Source: a virus
Reading direction: 5' to 3' (one strand)
Length of the DNA stretch: 24,509 nt
IMG/VR virus record: IMGVR_UViG_3300009085_000084
Coordinates: 1 to 24,509 of that record
A program made the position numbers and the translations under genes. The notes under the pieces were generated by a model. It saw only the letters and a program-made list of their open reading frames with translations, had not been told where the DNA came from and searched no databases. Position 1 is the first letter of the stretch. Each line of letters begins with the position of its first letter. Shown piece after piece: positions 1 to 4,963 of this stretch.

Positions 1-188
1 ACCTTCGGTATCCCTTTAGAGTATTATATAAGAACTTAGATCCTTTTCTCAACGGGGACAAACCTAGTCTACTATGAATTATGAATCTTGTCAAGTACTT
101 ATGTGCCAGTTCATAAAGTGGCACCAGACCTCATCAGACTCGATAAGATTCCTGTCATACTGAACTCGTTCAACACCAAGAACCACTC
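1..188. other. Left-edge intergenic stretch with no clear gene
   Basis: No start-to-stop gene is visible. One forward frame is open from the window edge to a stop at 75-77 (about 24 codons). It could be the tail of a gene lying to the left, but nothing in it is recognisable. The stretch ends in a family A regulatory cassette (116-161). At 102-124 there is a small inverted repeat, GTGCCA with TGGCAC, whose right arm contains the AAGTGGCAC box shared by most family A cassettes. Confidence 0.5.
116..161 (+). promoter_or_regulatory. Family A promoter cassette for the gene at 189
   Basis: AAGTGGCAC lies at 116-124 and a -10-like CATACT at 156-161, exactly 40 bp from box start to hexamer start. 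The hairpin seen between them in other copies is weak here. No good -35 is present. The first start codon downstream is at 189. Promoter activity is inferred from sequence and from repetition of the arrangement. Confidence 0.5.
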
Positions 189-371
189 ATGAGCATTTAC
201 ACCAACAACGGATACGCAAATCGTAAAGAGTATTTGAATGAACTTCGTGAAGAGTACGGAGATCTTGTAGACATTCTTACCAGTGTGCTACCATCGTCTG
301 AAGATTTCGATGGTCTTGTAACCGCCCTAGAAGACGCTGTAGAGTCTGGAGAGTACGAAGACCTCCTGTGA
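189..371 (+). CDS. Small acidic phage protein of unknown function (60 aa)
   Basis: A 60-residue acidic protein beginning MSIYTNNGYANRKEYL. It has no signal peptide or membrane segment. The body is mostly helix-forming, with an acidic C-terminal half (EDFDGLVTALEDAVESGEYED). From general familiarity, proteins of this NNGY..RKEYL / EDFDGL type are common in cyanophages without an assigned role; this was not checked by search. The ATG is the first start after a family A cassette and has no strong Shine-Dalgarno, like its neighbours. Its stop TGA overlaps a TGTGACAC sequence similar to the start of the next cassette. It is followed 79 bases later by another small gene on the same strand and is probably expressed early. 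Confidence 0.8.
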   Translation: MSIYTNNGYANRKEYLNELREEYGDLVDILTSVLPSSEDFDGLVTALEDAVESGEYEDLL

Positions 372-391
372 CACTTTAAGCACTGTTCCAA

Positions 392-425
392 GGGCACACA
401 GGAGTCTCTCAGAGTGCCCTATACT
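392..425 (+). promoter_or_regulatory. Family A hairpin and -10 for the gene at 451
   Basis: The hairpin arms are GGGCAC (392-397) and GTGCCC (414-419). TATACT (420-425) follows the right arm directly, and then AAACAAGTCA, a leader shared with the cassettes at 2605, 3357, 5004 and 5815. The AAGTGGCAC box expected near 380 is degenerate. The hairpin could terminate the upstream transcript while the adjacent -10 starts the next one. Confidence 0.6.
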
Positions 426-450
426 AAACAAGTCAACCCAACCAAACATC

Positions 451-915
451 ATGGGAACCCGCTCACGCATCGGAATCGAAATGCCAGATCACACTGTGGT
501 TAGTGTCTACTGCCATTGGGATGGTTATGTAGAGGGCAATGGCAAAATCTTGGTAGAGCACTATCAGAACCGTGAAGACGTACAAGAACTTATTGATGGT
601 GGTTCGATGTCATCACTGAGAACTCGTGGCACTTGGAATCATGATACCGCTCTTCGTGATGAGAATGGAGAGTATATTAATGATGCTGCCGGTTATCTAA
701 TGTATGAGAATGATCGTGAACCACAACCACTTTATCACTCAGAGCGTGGTGATGGTGAAGATCCTATGCACTCCGATTTTGATACCTTTGTTGCAGGTAA
801 CTCTATGGAAGAGTATGCTTACCTGTATGATCTCAATGGTAACTGGAAAGCATATGAGATTAACTATAATGCACCAGTGGAACGTGTTGAGATTCCAAAC
901 TATGCAGTAACATAA
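451..915 (+). CDS. Conserved phage protein, MGTRSRIGI type, unknown function (154 aa)
   Basis: A 154-residue acidic protein starting MGTRSRIGIEMPDHTVVSVY, then CHWDGYVEGNGKILVEHY. The N-terminal pattern MGTRSRI...D..V.S.YCHWDGY.EG.G..L..HY belongs to a widespread phage/plasmid hypothetical family as I know it; no enzymatic role is established to my knowledge. The middle is rich in D, E, N and G, and the tail in aromatic residues. No membrane segment is present. The start is the first ATG after the -10/AAACAAGTCA leader. The last 56 bases (860-915) overlap the 3' end of a convergent HNH endonuclease gene on the minus strand, which suggests that gene inserted immediately behind this one. Confidence 0.88.
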   Translation: MGTRSRIGIEMPDHTVVSVYCHWDGYVEGNGKILVEHYQNREDVQELIDGGSMSSLRTRGTWNHDTALRDENGEYINDAAGYLMYENDREPQPLYHSERGDGEDPMHSDFDTFVAGNSMEEYAYLYDLNGNWKAYEINYNAPVERVEIPNYAVT

Positions 916-1372
916 ACCCCCTACATTTTCCTGTTTTTCTTAATTGACTCGGATAAAGATTATTCTCTAAACAAAACTTATTTAAATTGAAAACATCTAC
1001 AGATTCGCCCGTAGGGGTTTTTATTTTATACCATTTAGAAAGAGAATATTCGGAATTATATTGATGATTACACCATTCCAAATTACTCACATGATTGTTA
1101 GTTTTATCTTCATCTTTATGATTAACTTGTGGTAGATTGTTTGGATTGGGAATATAAGTTTCTGCAACTAATCTATGAACATACTTATACTTAGGTTTTT
1201 TCGGTGATGCATTTTCATACTTATGAATTCTGATTACACTATATCCTCTCCATTTACCTGTTTGTTGTCTAAGTTCTCTTTCTGTTTTATAAGAACCGTA
1301 TCTTGTCCAAGTTGTAAAAACTTTGCCATCTTCTGTGACAAAGTAACCCTTAAGGGTAGGATGCTCTTTCAT
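860..1372 (-). CDS. HNH homing endonuclease (170 aa)
   Basis: The N-terminus (residues 8-30, LKGYFVTEDGKVFTTWTRYG) matches the NUMOD4-like lead-in of phage HNH enzymes. The HNH core runs from about residue 62 to 105: H66 in YVHRLVAETYIPNP, N84-H85 in QVNHKDEDKTNN, then N97-L98-W100. Residues 115-158 form a C-terminal DNA-binding-like segment with NLNKFCLENNL. Such enzymes nick or cut DNA to drive their own spread. It is encoded against all its neighbours, convergent with the gene at 451-915, and overlaps that gene by 56 bases. The start at 1372 lies about 25 bases below a minus-strand TATAAATA, so late expression is likely. The sequence is more AT-rich than its neighbours, consistent with acquisition. 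Confidence 0.88.
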   Translation of the reverse strand: MKEHPTLKGYFVTEDGKVFTTWTRYGSYKTERELRQQTGKWRGYSVIRIHKYENASPKKPKYKYVHRLVAETYIPNPNNLPQVNHKDEDKTNNHVSNLEWCNHQYNSEYSLSKWYKIKTPTGESVDVFNLNKFCLENNLYPSQLRKTGKCRGFMLLHSLESQHVPLVHYS

Positions 1373-1381
1373 CTGCTTCTA

Positions 1382-1454
1382 AATTAGGTGACATATTATT
1401 TATACAAGAAAAGAGGCATTTCTGCCCCCTTTCTACCCTATAGTGTCACCTAAT
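1382..1454. repeat. 12-bp inverted repeat flanking a minus-strand late promoter
   Basis: AATTAGGTGACA at 1382-1393 is mirrored exactly by TGTCACCTAATT at 1443-1454. Between the arms are a minus-strand TATAAATA and a small hairpin (GGCA...TGCC, near 1413-1424). The arms sit just upstream of the HNH gene. They may be a terminator-like structure, or the border of an inserted segment. Confidence 0.7.
1397..1404 (-). promoter_or_regulatory. T4-type late promoter for the minus-strand HNH gene
   Basis: Read on the minus strand this is TATAAATA, the T4-type late promoter element. It sits 25 bases upstream of the HNH start codon at 1372, a normal distance for a late -10 element. Confidence 0.65.
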
Positions 1455-1465
1455 TAGAGCACCAT

Positions 1466-1473
1466 TATTTATA
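1466..1473 (-). promoter_or_regulatory. Second minus-strand TATAAATA late promoter
   Basis: A second exact TATAAATA on the minus strand, 69 bp above the first and inside the same short context (ATTATTTATAC on the plus strand in both). It may be a duplicated late promoter for the HNH gene. Confidence 0.5.
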
Positions 1474-1477
1474 CTGT

Positions 1478-1500
1478 ACCACTTGATGAACTGGTACAAG
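1478..1500. repeat. Palindrome GTACCACTTG...CTGGTAC
   Basis: A near-perfect palindrome, GTACCACTTGATGAACTGGTAC. It is the inverted form of the sequences at 102-124 and 1589-1609 (GCCAGTTCAT then AAGTGGCAC). The three copies suggest a protein-binding site whose half-site AAGTGGCAC is retained in all family A cassettes. Confidence 0.6.
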
Positions 1501-1600
1501 GAGTCTGGATTCCCTTCAGATCTCTGCTACATTACATTTGTTCCTGAGATTCTTATGTACCGCACACTTTCTGAACACTGTTTCTGTATGCCAGTTCATC

Positions 1601-1648
1601 AAGTGGCACAATGGGGGTCTTGACATCTGATCAAGACCCTCCTATAAT
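1601..1648 (+). promoter_or_regulatory. Family A cassette with consensus -35/-10 promoter
   Basis: AAGTGGCAC at 1601-1609 is followed by TTGACA (1620-1625), exactly 17 bp, and TATAAT (1643-1648): a full match to the bacterial housekeeping sigma consensus. A perfect 9-bp stem, GGGTCTTGA (1615-1623) with TCAAGACCC (1631-1639), overlaps the -35 and the spacer. A hairpin or inverted-repeat operator is therefore built into the promoter. It drives the gene at 1750 through a leader of about 100 bases. Confidence 0.85.
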
Positions 1649-1749
1649 TCTATACATGGGGTGAATGGTTATAAAGAGTTCGATTCTCTTTCTCCTCCTG
1701 GTACATAAAGTACCTAATATTACATATCTTAATTCAATCAAACAACATC

Positions 1750-1971
1750 ATGCGTAACTTTAATGTCAATAGTACTGCCATCTCAACTCTGAGTATGGAA
1801 GGTGAACAAGTGAACATTCAATTCACAAGTACCGATAAGCAGTACACTTTCCGTGCTTCTGATCCTAGCACCTTTGTTGCAGATCTAGAGCAAGTGATTG
1901 CTGATCCTACAGGTTCTGTGGGTTCTTACATTCACCGTGCTCGTACTAGTGAACTTCTTGTTGAAGTCTGA
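1750..1971 (+). CDS. KTSC-domain-like small protein (73 aa)
   Basis: A 73-residue protein starting MRNFNVNSTAISTLSMEGE. The pattern V.STAI..L, then V.I.F.S....YTFRA, then a helix ending in SVGSYIHRA resembles the small KTSC fold (a start like VNSTAI, a Y-F strand and a late S-G-Y motif). This is a tentative family call and no biochemical role is firmly known to me. No membrane segment is present. The start is the first ATG after a strong promoter and long leader, with little Shine-Dalgarno. Its last codons (GTC TGA) are part of the next family A cassette, a feature shared with three other genes in this region. Confidence 0.75.
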   Translation: MRNFNVNSTAISTLSMEGEQVNIQFTSTDKQYTFRASDPSTFVADLEQVIADPTGSVGSYIHRARTSELLVEV

Positions 1972-1972
1972 T

Positions 1973-2016
1973 AAGTGACACCTAGGGGTCTTGTGTTCTC
2001 ATAAGATCCCTATAAT
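1973..2016 (+). promoter_or_regulatory. Family A cassette reading into the TTGGTTACC array
   Basis: AAGTGACAC is at 1973-1981, the hairpin is GGGGTCTT (1985-1992) with AAGATCCC (2003-2010), and TATAAT follows at once at 2011-2016. Box-to-hexamer distance is 38 bp. A transcript started here would run through the repeat array at 2031-2301 before reaching the gene at 2316. Confidence 0.65.
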
Positions 2017-2030
2017 ACTTAAGAATCTTA

Positions 2031-2301
2031 TTGGTTACCAATAAATCTTAAAATAATATGATTTATATTGGTTACCAGTTCTAAACAATTGGTTACCAAT
2101 AAATCTTAAAATCTTATACTAATACCATTTATATTGGTTACCAATTGTTTTTTATTGGTTACTAATAAATTCACAAGATGGTAGATTATACTAATATGAT
2201 TTATATTGGTTACCAATTGTTTTTTATTGGTTACCAATAAATCTTAAAATCTTATACTAATATGATTTATATTGGTTACCAGTTCTAAATAATTGGTTAC
2301 T
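2031..2301. repeat. Array of nine TTGGTTACY palindromic sites with 21-bp phasing
   Basis: TTGGTTACC or TTGGTTACT starts at 2031, 2068, 2089, 2134, 2155, 2206, 2227, 2272 and 2293. Most copies sit within the palindrome ATTGGTTACCAAT or a close variant. The distances alternate 37, 21, 45, 21, 51, 21, 45, 21, so the sites form pairs exactly two helical turns apart. The longer linkers are AT-rich and repeat AAATCTTAAAAT and ATATGATTTATA. It looks like a cooperative protein-binding array (operator, origin or partition-like) and not coding sequence. Confidence 0.85.
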
Positions 2302-2315
2302 AATAAATTCATAAG

Positions 2316-2612
2316 ATGGTAGATTATACTAAATCAATTAAAGGGCAAAGAGGATTCTCTAAGATGTATCAGATCTTAGGTGATTGTAAAACCATGAGAG
2401 TTCCCTTAACTGTTTATGATAAGATTAAATGTATCTTATCATTATTTGAAGAGATTCAAGATTTAGATAAGGTTCATACGATATTAGATAAAAATATTAT
2501 TGGATTAGAAAATCTTGTAAAGAATCGTATTGAATCTGAAGAGGATGAATGTGACAGTCTGACAACTGGCACAGACAGGCACCTAGGAGACCCTAGAGTG
2601 CCCTTATACTAA
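2316..2612 (+). CDS. Hypothetical protein reading through a cassette (98 aa)
   Basis: A 98-residue protein of unknown function. Residues 17-75 are a plausible helical domain (MYQILGDCKTMRVPLTVYDK, then an acidic helix with EEIQDLDKVHTILDK). The first ten or so codons lie inside the last unit of the TTGGTTACY array, and the same bases occur earlier in the array near 2170-2195. A start at the ATG at 2364 is therefore possible and has a better Shine-Dalgarno (AGAGGA at 2349-2354). The C-terminus is odd: after ESEEDE the frame crosses a whole family A cassette out of the usual frame, adding about 21 residues and ending in the -10 hexamer. This suggests a small frameshift near 2545 or a recent cassette insertion. 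Confidence 0.6.
   Translation: MVDYTKSIKGQRGFSKMYQILGDCKTMRVPLTVYDKIKCILSLFEEIQDLDKVHTILDKNIIGLENLVKNRIESEEDECDSLTTGTDRHLGDPRVPLY
2564..2610 (+). promoter_or_regulatory. Family A cassette for the gene at 2637
   Basis: AACTGGCAC is at 2564-2572, the hairpin is GGCAC (2578-2582) with GTGCC (2598-2602), and TATACT is at 2605-2610, followed by AAACAAGTCA. Box-to-hexamer distance is 41 bp. The cassette lies inside the 3' end of the preceding open frame. Confidence 0.65.
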
Positions 2613-2636
2613 ACAAGTCAACCAAACACCCCTGAC

Positions 2637-2771
2637 ATGGACTTTGACACCTTTGAAACCGATTTCTGGTCTGAGATTCAAGATGCTCCTGGTGAGATCT
2701 TTGACATTGATGAAATGATGGAAGATGAGCAGACCTGGAATGAGTTTGTAAACAGCAATGTGACAGTCTGA
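2637..2771 (+). CDS. Very small acidic protein (44 aa)
   Basis: A 44-residue, strongly acidic protein: MDFDTFETDFWSEIQDAPGE, then IFDIDEMMEDEQTWNEFVNS, ending NVTV. About a third of its residues are D or E, giving a DNA-mimic-like charge, but no family is recognised. The start is the first ATG after the AAACAAGTCA leader. Its last four codons, GTG ACA GTC TGA, are the beginning of the next family A cassette, the same ending used at 3315 and nearly so at 5773. Confidence 0.75.
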   Translation: MDFDTFETDFWSEIQDAPGEIFDIDEMMEDEQTWNEFVNSNVTV

Positions 2772-2772
2772 T

Positions 2773-2818
2773 AAGTGGCACACGGGGTCTTGTGTTCTCA
2801 TGAGATCCCTGCCATACT
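2773..2818 (+). promoter_or_regulatory. Family A cassette for the gene at 2848
   Basis: AAGTGGCAC is at 2773-2781, the 7-bp hairpin is GGGGTCT (2784-2790) with AGATCCC (2803-2809, one G-T pair), and CATACT is at 2813-2818. Box-to-hexamer distance is 40 bp. The ATG at 2800 lies inside this cassette and is not used as the start of the next gene. Confidence 0.65.
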
Positions 2819-2847
2819 ACATTTGTTCAACCAATCACACCAATCTC

Positions 2848-3315
2848 ATGGGTTATAACGTTTTCATTGAAGAAAGCACTTTTCAGATTCCTGCTGAAAA
2901 TCTTGATGAAGCATACAACCGTATGTGTCAACTGAACTTTACTGTTCCCAACAAACATAAGAATGGAGGTTCTTATCCTGATAAGGATAATGCACCCGAA
3001 TTTGGAGCAAATAAGTCATGTTGGTTCTCTTGGATGGAATGGAACTATCATGAAGAGTGTAATAATTCCGAAGAGATTCTGCAACAATTAGGTTTCTATA
3101 CTTCAACTGATGAAGATGGAAATCTTCATATTGATGGTTATGATTCCAAGACTGGTCAGGAGAATCTCTTTTTGGAGGCAATCTCTACACTTTCCAAAGG
3201 TTACATTATATGGGAAGGTGAAGATGATGAAGTCTGGGGAGAAACTTATGGTGGTGAGGAAGTCATTGTAAAGAGACAAGGTGCTCCAGATTACAGTCAC
3301 CTTGTGACAGTCTGA
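2848..3315 (+). CDS. Conserved hypothetical protein, WFSWMEWNY motif (155 aa)
   Basis: A 155-residue acidic soluble protein, MGYNVFIEESTFQIPAENLD at the N-terminus. It has a mid-section with SCWFSWMEWNYHEEC (about residues 55-70) and a C-terminal part with GYDSKTGQE and GYIIWEGEDDEVWGE. The layout of two strands, a WFSWM core and a G.E..F.. stretch resembles small proteins of phages and bacteria with no known function. No catalytic motif or membrane segment is seen. The ATG at 2848 is chosen over an in-frame ATG at 2800 because the latter sits between the hairpin and the -10 of the promoter. It ends in the cassette-encoded VTV. Confidence 0.82.
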   Translation: MGYNVFIEESTFQIPAENLDEAYNRMCQLNFTVPNKHKNGGSYPDKDNAPEFGANKSCWFSWMEWNYHEECNNSEEILQQLGFYTSTDEDGNLHIDGYDSKTGQENLFLEAISTLSKGYIIWEGEDDEVWGETYGGEEVIVKRQGAPDYSHLVTV

Positions 3316-3316
3316 T

Positions 3317-3362
3317 AAGTGGCACATAAGGCACCTAGAACACCCTAGAGTGCCTCTATAAT
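3317..3362 (+). promoter_or_regulatory. Family A cassette for the three-gene set at 3387-3846
   Basis: AAGTGGCAC is at 3317-3325, the hairpin is AGGCAC (3329-3334) with GTGCCT (3350-3355), and TATAAT is at 3357-3362, followed by AAACAAGTCA. Box-to-hexamer distance is 40 bp. It precedes three genes joined by ATGA overlaps. Confidence 0.7.
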
Positions 3363-3386
3363 AAACAAGTCAATCACCAACACCTC

Positions 3387-3548
3387 ATGAACGACACAGC
3401 AGACCAGATCAAAGATTTCTTTACATCTGAAGAATGGGATATGATATACGATCTTGTTGGTCGTCATGGTCTGGATGATGATGATGAAAACTCTGAAACT
3501 GTTTATGACATTCGTAACAAAATTCACACTATCTTTGACGAAGAATGA
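3387..3548 (+). CDS. Small acidic protein (53 aa), first of an overlapping trio
   Basis: A 53-residue acidic protein, MNDTADQIKDFFTSEEWDMI at the N-terminus, then HGLDDDDENSETVYDIRNK and a final helix ending in FDEE. It is predicted to be mostly helical and soluble, with no recognised family. It is the first gene after a family A promoter. Its stop overlaps the next start (ATGA at 3545), so the trio 3387-3846 is probably one translationally coupled operon. The coupling makes each of these very short genes more credible than length alone would. Confidence 0.75.
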   Translation: MNDTADQIKDFFTSEEWDMIYDLVGRHGLDDDDENSETVYDIRNKIHTIFDEE

Positions 3549-3670
3549 TTGACACTTACAATTTCACTGGAGATGGTACAACAATTTTAGGACTGGTTGG
3601 CATCATCTCCACTGGTATCATTATTGTTACTGCATTCACCCGTTATTTTAATTCTCCTCTAAGGAAATGA
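3545..3670 (+). CDS. Small single-pass membrane protein (41 aa)
   Basis: A 41-residue protein: a short polar N-terminus (MIDTYNFTGDGTT), one hydrophobic span of about 19 residues (ILGLVGIISTGIIIVTAF) and a basic tail (TRYFNSPLRK). The positive C-terminus suggests an N-out, C-in orientation. It overlaps its neighbours by four bases at both ends (ATGA at 3545 and 3667). It could be an inner-membrane effector of host takeover, but no family is recognised and this role is inference from the membrane segment and early-region position. Confidence 0.75.
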   Translation: MIDTYNFTGDGTTILGLVGIISTGIIIVTAFTRYFNSPLRK

Positions 3671-3846
3671 CTTACAAAGAACTTCTTGCCGAACTTCAAA
3701 AACTCAACGAAGAACAACTCAATCAGGATGTTTGTATTTGGGATTGTTGGGGGCAAGATGAGTATTACCAAAAAGGTGTAGAGTTTGTATTTGCAACTGA
3801 TGCACAAGATGTTCTAGATGTAGACCACCCTATCATTCAATACTGA
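3667..3846 (+). CDS. Small hypothetical protein (59 aa), last of the trio
   Basis: A 59-residue acidic protein beginning MTYKELLAELQKLNEEQLNQ, a helix common at the start of phage and bacterial small proteins. It continues DVCIWDCWGQDEYYQKGVEF and ends with ATDAQDVLDVDHPII. The second half looks like a few strands. It holds two cysteines and three tryptophan/tyrosine clusters but no clear metal site. No function is known. Translation is coupled to the membrane-protein gene by an ATGA overlap. Confidence 0.78.
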   Translation: MTYKELLAELQKLNEEQLNQDVCIWDCWGQDEYYQKGVEFVFATDAQDVLDVDHPIIQY

Positions 3847-3852
3847 TAAAAA

Positions 3853-3939
3853 TCTAGTCGAGACTACAATCTCGTCGAGATGTGACAGTCACACGCACAC
3901 AATCTCGACGAGACACACACATATTCACACATCGAGATT
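3853..3939 (+). promoter_or_regulatory. Family B operator leader: ATCTCGWCGAGAT palindromes
   Basis: The palindrome ATCTCGTCGAGAT is at 3869-3881, a second copy ATCTCGACGAGAC at 3903-3914, a degenerate copy TCTAGTCGAGAC near 3853-3864, and a half-site ATCGAGATT (3931-3939) touches the ATG at 3940. The same arrangement precedes the gene at 7260. It is probably a repressor or activator site, or an RNA structure, shared by the two genes. Confidence 0.65.
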
Positions 3940-4128
3940 ATGAATAACGCAATCGTCACACCAATCTCGCGTAAGGCAAAGAATCGCTTTGCCAACCTTA
4001 TGTGCAATGACGGGCAATGTATTATAGAGCAACACAAGGGTAATCGAGTGTTTCTCACGTCTGAGAATGGTAAGAATCACTTTTGGGTGATGCTTGACAA
4101 AGACCCGGACTGGATGGTAGAATTGTAA
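3940..4128 (+). CDS. Small basic hypothetical protein (62 aa)
   Basis: A 62-residue protein beginning MNNAIVTPISRKAKNRFANL, with a basic N-terminal half, then MCNDGQCIIEQHKGNRVFL and FWVMLDKDPDWMVEL. It looks like a compact strand-rich fold. I know of similar small proteins in cyanobacteria and their phages but no function. The start codon directly follows a family B half-site. This gene and the one at 7260 are the only two in the window with this leader, so they are probably co-regulated. Confidence 0.78.
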   Translation: MNNAIVTPISRKAKNRFANLMCNDGQCIIEQHKGNRVFLTSENGKNHFWVMLDKDPDWMVEL

Positions 4129-4225
4129 GATACAGACGGAAGGGGTTTTGCCGTCGCTGAATGTTAAAGTCACCCTGCGCGTAAGAAAACAGATACTGAT
4201 TATAGCATAGGTGAGTGTATGATGT

Positions 4226-4256
4226 GGGTCAGGGTGGTGCCTGATCCATTTTTTTA
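4226..4256 (+). terminator. Intrinsic terminator
   Basis: An eight-pair stem, GGGTCAGG (4226-4233) with CCTGATCC (4240-4247, one G-T pair), six-base loop, then A and seven T. This is the clearest factor-independent terminator in the window. Confidence 0.85.
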
Positions 4257-4262
4257 ATATAT

Positions 4263-4271
4263 TGTTATAAT
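4263..4271 (+). promoter_or_regulatory. Extended -10 promoter TGTTATAAT
   Basis: TGTTATAAT matches the extended -10 consensus (TG, one base, TATAAT). No -35 is seen: the upstream region is the T-run of the terminator. It would start the family C leader that precedes the gene at 4487. Confidence 0.6.
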
Positions 4272-4280
4272 TATTTTATG

Positions 4281-4385
4281 GCAGGAGGAGTACCGATGTA
4301 TTGTTCAGTAGAGATACCTTTCTCCCGTTGGTGCTGGTTGTCCTCTTAGGATATCACCAAACCACCCCAAAACTGCCACCAAAAA
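4281..4385 (+). repeat. Family C leader, copy 1
   Basis: From GCAGGAGGAG to CTGCCACC this leader aligns with 6192-6296: shared pieces include CCGTTGGTGC and CACCAAACCACCCCA, and by eye about two thirds of bases match. It is not convincingly coding in either place. It may be a structured RNA leader. Confidence 0.6.
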
Positions 4386-4486
4386 CCAGTTTGATCACTG
4401 GCACAAGGTCTATGGATCTGGTCGGTTCTGGTGTGTCATCATTCATTCAACGGCGCACCACTGCCGCCTACCACCACTCCATACCG

Positions 4487-4954
4487 ATGACTACCATCCA
4501 ACTTGTTATCAACGGCAACCAAGTTGAAGGCACAATGTTAGAACTTGCTCAAATGTTGGGCATGATTTCTAACACTCCTACACAACCAGTTGCTCCGGTT
4601 GTTAACAATGAACCGGCAGAATTGGCACCATTCAATGCCTTTTTGATGGTAGAATTGACACCCTACTTTGGTGCTGAAAACGCAACTAAGATTGTCACTA
4701 AGTTACAACGTTCCCGTGCAATCAATGATTTTCGGTATTTCATTTCAATGTACCGATTGGCAAAAGGTGATCTACAAAAGCGTCAACTTCTGAAGGTTGT
4801 AAGTGCAGTCTACCGCTACAAGTTTGGTGGTTATAAGAATCCTGAGCAGTACTCTTTGCGTTCTGAAATTAAGTATGCAAAAGCGTGTGATCATTGCGGC
4901 AAACTTGCACAAGTTCTAGTTGCTCGTTTGACTGCTGAGAAACTCTGGAAGTGA
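4487..4954 (+). CDS. Hypothetical protein with C-terminal CxxC (155 aa)
   Basis: A 155-residue protein. The N-terminus is a strand pair (MTTIQLVINGNQVEGTMLEL), followed by a proline/asparagine linker (residues 30-47) and a helical domain of about 100 residues ending in a CDHCGK (CxxC) motif near residue 134. A single CxxC is not enough to call a zinc finger. The start at 4487 follows CCACCACTCCATACCG, matching the CACC..CCG leader of the genes at 6380, 6530 and 6747. In-frame upstream codons lie in the family C leader and read as low-complexity sequence. The stop (TGA) falls in the GTGACA of the next family A cassette. Confidence 0.75.
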   Translation: MTTIQLVINGNQVEGTMLELAQMLGMISNTPTQPVAPVVNNEPAELAPFNAFLMVELTPYFGAENATKIVTKLQRSRAINDFRYFISMYRLAKGDLQKRQLLKVVSAVYRYKFGGYKNPEQYSLRSEIKYAKACDHCGKLAQVLVARLTAEKLWK

Positions 4955-4963
4955 CAATCTGAC

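Larger units (their letters stand above)
1373..1749. other. Gene-free spacer with inverted repeats and promoters
   Basis: This 377-base spacer separates the minus-strand HNH gene from the gene at 1750. It holds an inverted repeat, AATTAGGTGACA (1382-1393) and TGTCACCTAATT (1443-1454), two minus-strand TATAAATA sites, a near-perfect palindrome at 1478-1500, the palindrome half TGCCAGTTCATC followed by AAGTGGCAC, and a consensus sigma-70-type promoter at 1620-1648. The 1500-1590 segment holds nothing I can identify. Confidence 0.7.
4129..4486. other. Gene-free spacer with terminator, promoter and family C leader
   Basis: This 358-base spacer contains a hairpin GACGG/CCGTC at 4136-4156, an intrinsic terminator at 4226-4256, an extended -10 promoter at 4263-4271 and a leader of about 100 bases that resembles the one at 6192-6296. 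Forward open frames crossing it extend the next gene upstream, but they lie in the transcribed leader and look non-coding. Confidence 0.65.

Noticed and set aside
2031-2301. CRISPR array
   Set aside because: The repeats are 9-13 bp palindromes with repeated, not unique, linkers of 21 and 37-51 bp, and no cas genes are near. It does not fit repeat-spacer structure.
2593-2801. Minus-strand open frames opposite the gene at 2637
   Set aside because: They are shadows of the forward acidic gene and its two cassettes, with no promoter or recognisable content.
2800-2847. Earlier in-frame ATG codons at 2800, 4301, 4994, 6597 and 8285 as starts of the genes at 2848, 4487, 5036, 6747 and 8336
   Set aside because: Those at 2800, 4994 and 8285 lie inside promoter cassettes, upstream of the -10 box. 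The one at 4301 lies in the family C leader and the one at 6597 inside the preceding gene. The chosen starts follow the shared leaders and keep recognisable N-termini.
4131-4160. Glutamine riboswitch (glnA / downstream-peptide RNA) at GACGGAAGGGG
   Set aside because: Only a short GACGGAAG match is present inside a simple GACGG/CCGTC hairpin. The remaining conserved bases of that RNA are missing.
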